Source: Ruegeria lacuscaerulensis (lineage in GTDB: Bacteria; Pseudomonadota; Alphaproteobacteria; Rhodobacterales; Rhodobacteraceae). Taken from it: 64,000 bases of DNA. The stretch lies in NCBI RefSeq assembly GCF_013033355.1, contig NZ_WQDY01000002.1:62001-126000 (forward strand), written 5' to 3'. Both the position numbers and the translations under genes were made by a program. The notes under the pieces are model-generated. The model was not told where the DNA came from. It did not search any database and saw nothing but the letters and a program-made list of their open reading frames with translations. Positions 60,149-64,000 of the stretch are shown piece by piece (within the stretch, counting starts at the first letter, position 1; the number at the start of each line of letters is the position of its first letter).

Positions 60149-63100
60149 ATGGAAAACATGACGGAGTTCTGGGCCGGTGCCTTGCGCCAGCATTGGGGCC
60201 TGGAGGCCAAGCTGACGCGGCTGGATGGCGAGTATGACCTGAATTTCATGGTCCATGCCACCAATGGTCAGGATTACGTTCTAAAGGTCATGCGCGCGGG
60301 CTGCGAGGCCGAATTCGTCGATCTTCAGGTCAAGGCGCTGGAGCATATCGCGACTGAGGCACCGGGTCTGCCGTTTCCCAAGGTTTTCCCTGATCTGAAC
60401 GGCCGTCTGCTGCCCGAGATTGCGGATCAGGACGGACAGCCCCGGCCGGTCTGGTTGCTGGAGCGCCTGCCTGGCGAGTGCTATGCCAAGGCCGCTCCGA
60501 AATCCGAGGCCCTGATCCTGAAGCTGGGCCGCGTTTTGGGGGCGACCGACCGGGCGCTGGAGGGGTTTGCCCATGACGGCTTGCAGCGCAGGGATTTCAA
60601 GTGGGACATGATGCAGGCGGGTTGGATCACGGATCAGCTTGAGGCGATCTCCGATCCCGCGCGGCGCGCTTTGCTGGCCGAGGTTTGTGCCGGGTTTGAC
60701 GCGATATCACCGGTTCTGTCCCGACTGCCCAAACAGGCCATCCACAATGACGCCAATGACTATAACATTCTGGTCGAGGGTGAGATGGGCCAGCGGCAGA
60801 GCGTCTCGGGCCTGATTGATCTGGGGGATATGTGCGCGGCACCCCGCATCTGCGATCTGGCGATTGCCGGAGCGTATGTCGTGTTGGACCATCCTCAGCC
60901 CGAACGCGCGCTGACCGCCTTGGTGCAGGGCTATCACGCCGCGAACCGCTTGCGCGCGGATGAGGTTGATCTGATCTGGCCGCTGTTGCGGACGCGGCTG
61001 GCGGTGTCGGTGGTGAACTCGACTCTGATGGCCGTCGACAACCCGGATGATCCGTATGTGACCATCAGCCAGGCCCCGGCCTGGCGGTTTCTTGAGAACG
61101 CTTCAGTCAATGGCGGGTTAATGGCGGCGCGGCTGCGCGTGGCCTGCGGGCTGCCTGTGACAGATGGGGCCGAGCGCGTCCTCGACTATCTTGCCGCGCA
61201 TCGCGGACAGTTCGCACCGATGTTTGGACAAGATCTGGCTGATCTTCCGATGGGGTCGCTGTCGGTGGAAAACTGCGTCTGGCCGCAGAACCCGTTTCAT
61301 ATGCCACTGGCCGAGGCCGCCCGCGTGGGCGAGGAATATGGCGAGGGCCTGTGGCTGGGCTATTACAATGAGCCGCGCCTGATCTATGCCGAGCCGGGGT
61401 TCCGTAAGGGGCCGTGGAAAGCCTCGGACCGGCGCACGGTGCACTTGGCGGTGGATGTGTTCGCCCAGGCGGGCACCGTGTTGCACGCGCCGATGAGCGG
61501 ACGGGTTGAGGCGGTGGAAAACCGCGACGCCCATCTGGACTATGGCGGCGTGGTGATCCTGCATCACGAAACGCCCGAGGGGGACACGTTCTATACGCTC
61601 TATGGTCATCTGGACCCCGAGGTCTGTGATCGGCTGAAACCCGGTGATCCTGTGGCGCAGGGCGCTGCGTTCGCGCGATTGGGGGACGCCACACAGAACG
61701 GCGGCTGGGCCCCGCATGTGCATTTCCAGCTGGCGATGACCACGGACGGGATGCAGAACGACTGGCCCGGCGTTGGTGACCCCGATGAGATGGAGCTGTG
61801 GCACGCGGTTTGCCCCAACCCGGCGGCCTTGCTGAACCTACCTGATGACAAGGTGTTCTATCAACCGACCGACAAGCAGGCGATCTTGCAGGGGCGGCAC
61901 GACCATTTTGGCGGCAACCTCAGTCTGACCTATGACGACCCGGTCATGCTGGTGCGCGGGTGGAAACACCACCTGTTCGATGAATGGGGTCGCCCCTATC
62001 TGGACGCCTATAATAACGTCCCCCATGTGGGCCACGCGCATCCGCGCATTCAGGCGGTGGCGGCGGATCAGCTGAGGCGCATGAACTCGAACACGCGCTA
62101 TCTGCACCCGGCGCAGACCGCTTTTGCCGATAAGGTACTCTCGAAACTGCCCCACCACCTTGAGGTTTGTTTCTTCGTCAACTCCGGCACCGAGGCGAAC
62201 GAGCTGGCCCTGCGGCTTGCCCGCGCCCATACCGGGGCCAAGGGGATCGTGACGCCCGATCACGGCTATCACGGCAATACGAATGCGGCAGTCGCGATCT
62301 CGGCCTATAAGTTCAATAAACCCGGCGGCGTGGGTCAGGCGGCTTGGGTCGAACTGGTTGAAGTGGCTGACGACTATCGCGGATCATTCAAGCGCGATGA
62401 TCCCGACCGCGCTACAAAATTCGCGGATCTTGTGGACCCGGCGATTGCCGCCTTGCAGGACAAGGGCCACGGCATCGCCGGTTTCATCGCCGAGACCTTC
62501 CCCTCGGTCGGCGGGCAGATTATCCCGCCCAAAGGCTATCTGCCTGCGGTCTATGAAAAAATCCGCGCCGCAGGAGGGGTCTGTATCGCTGATGAGGTGC
62601 AGACTGGGCTGGGACGTCTGGGTGAGTATTATTTCGGTTTTGAGCATCAGGGCGCCCTGCCTGATATCCTGGTCATGGGCAAACCCATCGGCAACGGGCA
62701 CCCTCTGGGCGTGTTGGTCACCACCAAAGAAATCGCGCAAAGCTTTGACAACGGGATCGAGTTCTTCTCGACCTTTGGTGGATCAACCTTGTCCTGCCGG
62801 ATCGGGAAAGAGGTGCTGGACATCGTCGATGACGAGGGGCTGCAGGACAATGCCCGCGTAATGGGCGCGCAGCTGATGGACGGGTTGCGCGGGATCGAGG
62901 CCGACTTCGGCTGTGTTGGCGACGTGCGGGGCATGGGCCTGTTTCTGGGGGTCGAATTGATCAACCCCGACGGCTCCGAGGGCACCGAGATTTGCAAATA
63001 CGTCAAGAACCGGATGCGCGATCACCGCATCCTGATCGGCAGCGAAGGGCCCAAGGACAATATCCTGAAAATCCGCCCGCCCCTGACGATCGAGGCGGAT

Positions 63101-63208
63101 GACGTCGACATGATCCTGTGGGCGCTGCGTGATGTGCTGACCGAGGTCGGCGACTATGCCCCTGCCCCCGCCTGCGATCACCACCATGCCGGTTGCGGGT
63201 GTTGCTGA
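60149..63208 (+). CDS. Three-domain fusion: APH-type kinase, M23 peptidase-like, class III aminotransferase/phospho-lyase
   Basis: About 1019 residues; the start (60149, or 60158 at MTEFWAG) is uncertain because the ATG at 60110 lies in a repeat. Residues ~1-330 are an aminoglycoside/choline-kinase fold (HNDANDYNIL, LIDLGDM). Residues ~430-570 show M23 metallopeptidase ligands HLAVD, YGHLD and PHVHF. Residues ~600-1000 are a class III PLP enzyme with PLP Lys in VMGKPIGNGHP. The outer domains match hydroxylysine kinase and phosphohydroxylysine (or phosphoethanolamine) phospho-lyase. The role of the peptidase-like middle is unknown. A CDHHHAGCGCC tail looks metal-binding. Confidence 0.85.
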   Translation: MENMTEFWAGALRQHWGLEAKLTRLDGEYDLNFMVHATNGQDYVLKVMRAGCEAEFVDLQVKALEHIATEAPGLPFPKVFPDLNGRLLPEIADQDGQPRPVWLLERLPGECYAKAAPKSEALILKLGRVLGATDRALEGFAHDGLQRRDFKWDMMQAGWITDQLEAISDPARRALLAEVCAGFDAISPVLSRLPKQAIHNDANDYNILVEGEMGQRQSVSGLIDLGDMCAAPRICDLAIAGAYVVLDHPQPERALTALVQGYHAANRLRADEVDLIWPLLRTRLAVSVVNSTLMAVDNPDDPYVTISQAPAWRFLENASVNGGLMAARLRVACGLPVTDGAERVLDYLAAHRGQFAPMFGQDLADLPMGSLSVENCVWPQNPFHMPLAEAARVGEEYGEGLWLGYYNEPRLIYAEPGFRKGPWKASDRRTVHLAVDVFAQAGTVLHAPMSGRVEAVENRDAHLDYGGVVILHHETPEGDTFYTLYGHLDPEVCDRLKPGDPVAQGAAFARLGDATQNGGWAPHVHFQLAMTTDGMQNDWPGVGDPDEMELWHAVCPNPAALLNLPDDKVFYQPTDKQAILQGRHDHFGGNLSLTYDDPVMLVRGWKHHLFDEWGRPYLDAYNNVPHVGHAHPRIQAVAADQLRRMNSNTRYLHPAQTAFADKVLSKLPHHLEVCFFVNSGTEANELALRLARAHTGAKGIVTPDHGYHGNTNAAVAISAYKFNKPGGVGQAAWVELVEVADDYRGSFKRDDPDRATKFADLVDPAIAALQDKGHGIAGFIAETFPSVGGQIIPPKGYLPAVYEKIRAAGGVCIADEVQTGLGRLGEYYFGFEHQGALPDILVMGKPIGNGHPLGVLVTTKEIAQSFDNGIEFFSTFGGSTLSCRIGKEVLDIVDDEGLQDNARVMGAQLMDGLRGIEADFGCVGDVRGMGLFLGVELINPDGSEGTEICKYVKNRMRDHRILIGSEGPKDNILKIRPPLTIEADDVDMILWALRDVLTEVGDYAPAPACDHHHAGCGCC

Positions 63209-63216
63209 ATGAACAA

Positions 63217-63242
63217 ACCCCCGGCCTAACTGGGACGGGGGT
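63217..63242. terminator. Hairpin between convergent genes
   Basis: ACCCCCG / CGGGGGT with a 12-nt loop, 9 nt after the fusion gene stop and 19 nt before the stop of the minus-strand gene. There is no T-run; it is a possible shared terminator. Confidence 0.5.
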
Positions 63243-63260
63243 CTGAGCCTGACCGAGCTG

Positions 63261-63722
63261 TTAATGCAACACGGCAGAGGGGGTTACGTGGCCGGTCGAA
63301 GGAAGCGGGGCCGCGACTGACATGCGACGCAATGCCAGCGCCAATTCCTCGGACAAGGCAGCAAGGGCGGGTGCGAAATCCGGACGGACGATAAGCGCCG
63401 CCAACATCATTGTGTCTTCGCGCGCACCTTCCGAGGCTGCGGCGATCATCTGCGCGAAACAGTTCTCATCCGCGCCCAGACAGGAACACCCCAGTCCGTG
63501 GCGGATCAACGGTCGTCTGCCATGATGAGCACAGAGTGAACACAAGCGATCCATAACACTCGTCGCGACACTGTCCTGATCGGATTCTTGCGCCAAACCA
63601 TCTGCGCGCGCCAACGCTGCATCGCTCCACTGCCGCAAGTACAGAACCGCGCTGGCTTCAATAGGGCTAAGGTCTGCCAGTCGACCAACGGTAGCCCCGC
63701 CGCGGGCAAAACGCGCGCTCAT
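63261..63722 (-). CDS. Conserved-looking Cys-containing protein coupled to hemP
   Basis: A 153-residue protein of mostly helical character with a cluster of Cys and His (RLCSLCAHHGRR, LGCSCLGADENC) that could bind metal or a cluster. ATG overlaps the hemP stop by 4 bp (ATGA), so it is made with HemP, which implies a link to heme or iron use. No family is recognised. Confidence 0.7.
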   Translation of the reverse strand: MSARFARGGATVGRLADLSPIEASAVLYLRQWSDAALARADGLAQESDQDSVATSVMDRLCSLCAHHGRRPLIRHGLGCSCLGADENCFAQMIAAASEGAREDTMMLAALIVRPDFAPALAALSEELALALRRMSVAAPLPSTGHVTPSAVLH

Positions 63723-63886
63723 TTCGTCAGGATCAGTTTGCCAGCGCGGGTGATGCGCAGGGTGTAAAGCTGATCACCCAGCTCAATATGAGCCAGATTT
63801 CCGCCTTTCGTCAGTTCTTCGGCTTTATGTGCCGGCAGCATGGATACGGGGTAGGATTGCGTGGGGTTCGGGTTCTGCACATTCAT
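63719..63886 (-). CDS. hemP: Hemin uptake protein HemP
   Basis: A 55-residue protein, MNVQNPNPTQSYPVSMLP.., ending YTLRITRAGKLILTK, the signature of the HemP/HmuP family. HemP-type proteins are needed for expression or function of heme uptake systems; in Bradyrhizobium HmuP is an activator of the heme receptor gene. GGAG lies 9 nt upstream of ATG 63886. It is flanked by coupled genes on both sides, so a heme-utilisation operon continues beyond the window. Confidence 0.88.
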   Translation of the reverse strand: MNVQNPNPTQSYPVSMLPAHKAEELTKGGNLAHIELGDQLYTLRITRAGKLILTK

Positions 63887-63890
63887 CAGG

Positions 63891-64000
63891 TCAACTCCAG
63901 AGGGTCACGGGCGAAAGGCCGATTTCTGTTCGCGTTTTCAGTGGCTGGCTGACCCGAATCCGGGTTGGCTTGGTGTCTTGATCCTTAATCTGATAATTTT
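63891..64000 (-). CDS. C-terminal end of an unidentified gene (5' end outside window)
   Basis: The frame is open from the window edge to TGA at 63891-63893, giving about 35 residues ending RTEIGLSPVTLWS. The stop is 4 nt before hemP, whose ribosome site lies inside this end, which supports a real operon gene. The fragment is too short to name. Confidence 0.45.
   Translation of the reverse strand, partial: NYQIKDQDTKPTRIRVSQPLKTRTEIGLSPVTLWS

Noticed and set aside
1..64000. CRISPR arrays, rRNA genes, restriction-modification or toxin-antitoxin operons.
   Set aside because: No regularly spaced direct repeats, rRNA-like sequence, methyltransferase motifs or convincing toxin-antitoxin pairs were seen; the SymE-like gene is too damaged to call one.

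Overview
The window reads as a chromosomal segment of a marine alphaproteobacterium of the Rhodobacterales, Roseobacter group. The evidence is the gene content (UgpBAEC importer, alternative carboxyspermidine polyamine cluster, imelysin/bacterioferritin iron cluster, CueR/CopA pair), a TGA-N9-TCA iron box of the kind assigned to RirA in this group, and GC-rich codon use. The species cannot be fixed from the sequence alone. One block, about 24-36 kb, is visibly richer in A+T and is a tRNA-associated genomic island.

Layout. 1-2.2 kb: the end of a Baeyer-Villiger-type monooxygenase and a membrane-anchored hydrolase, then a CAT-anticodon tRNA. 2.3-8.8 kb: a LacI-type regulator divergent from a glycerol-3-phosphate-type ABC importer that ends in an endonuclease/exonuclease/phosphatase-fold enzyme. 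8.8-15.3 kb: iron handling, with an imelysin behind an iron box, a Bfd ferredoxin overlapping bacterioferritin, a di-heme DUF1111 protein, a second imelysin with an altered motif, and a DUF1513 protein. 15.4-20.6 kb: a complete arginine-to-spermidine route (SpeA, SpeB, carboxyspermidine dehydrogenase and decarboxylase). 20.6-23.6 kb: an HD-domain metalloprotein, a LysR regulator, LptF and a small membrane protein.

23.74-36.24 kb is a 12.5 kb integrated element bounded by a 47-bp duplication of the 3' half of tRNA-Trp. Its right half carries a tyrosine integrase, a SymE/AbrB-like small gene broken by an in-frame stop, a Cys-rich DNA-binding-like protein, an excisionase-like HTH protein, a Prim-Pol and an SF3 helicase, with iteron-like repeats next to the helicase. 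No capsid, tail or conjugation genes are seen, so it looks like a phage-satellite-type or minimal replicating island. Its left half is cargo: a surface lipoprotein of the TbpB-like barrel class paired with its Slam (DUF560) exporter, a membrane-anchored SNase nuclease, a small lipoprotein, a LapG-like cysteine peptidase, an IS5-type transposase remnant and an AraC-type regulator. A small membrane protein gene lies beside both att copies and is frameshifted in the island copy.

36.4-46.9 kb: a DUF374 acyltransferase, then a probable catabolic operon in which a cytoplasmic B12-type reductive dehalogenase fused to its own flavin/[2Fe-2S] reductase precedes a three-subunit molybdenum hydroxylase and a MoaD/ThiS-like protein, with a divergent LysR regulator. 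A second LysR/SDR pair follows. 46.9-52.5 kb: an FAD amine oxidase-like protein, a malonyltransferase-like protein and an alpha-beta fused 2-oxoacid dehydrogenase E1, with a divergent LysR. 52.7-56.1 kb: an acyl-CoA dehydrogenase and a TetR repressor facing a stress-type operon through three copies of a 16-bp operator. 56.2-59.1 kb: the CopA/CueR copper pair. 59.2-63.2 kb: a beta-hydroxyacid dehydrogenase and a rare kinase-M23-aminotransferase fusion. The window ends in a HemP hemin-uptake operon read on the minus strand.
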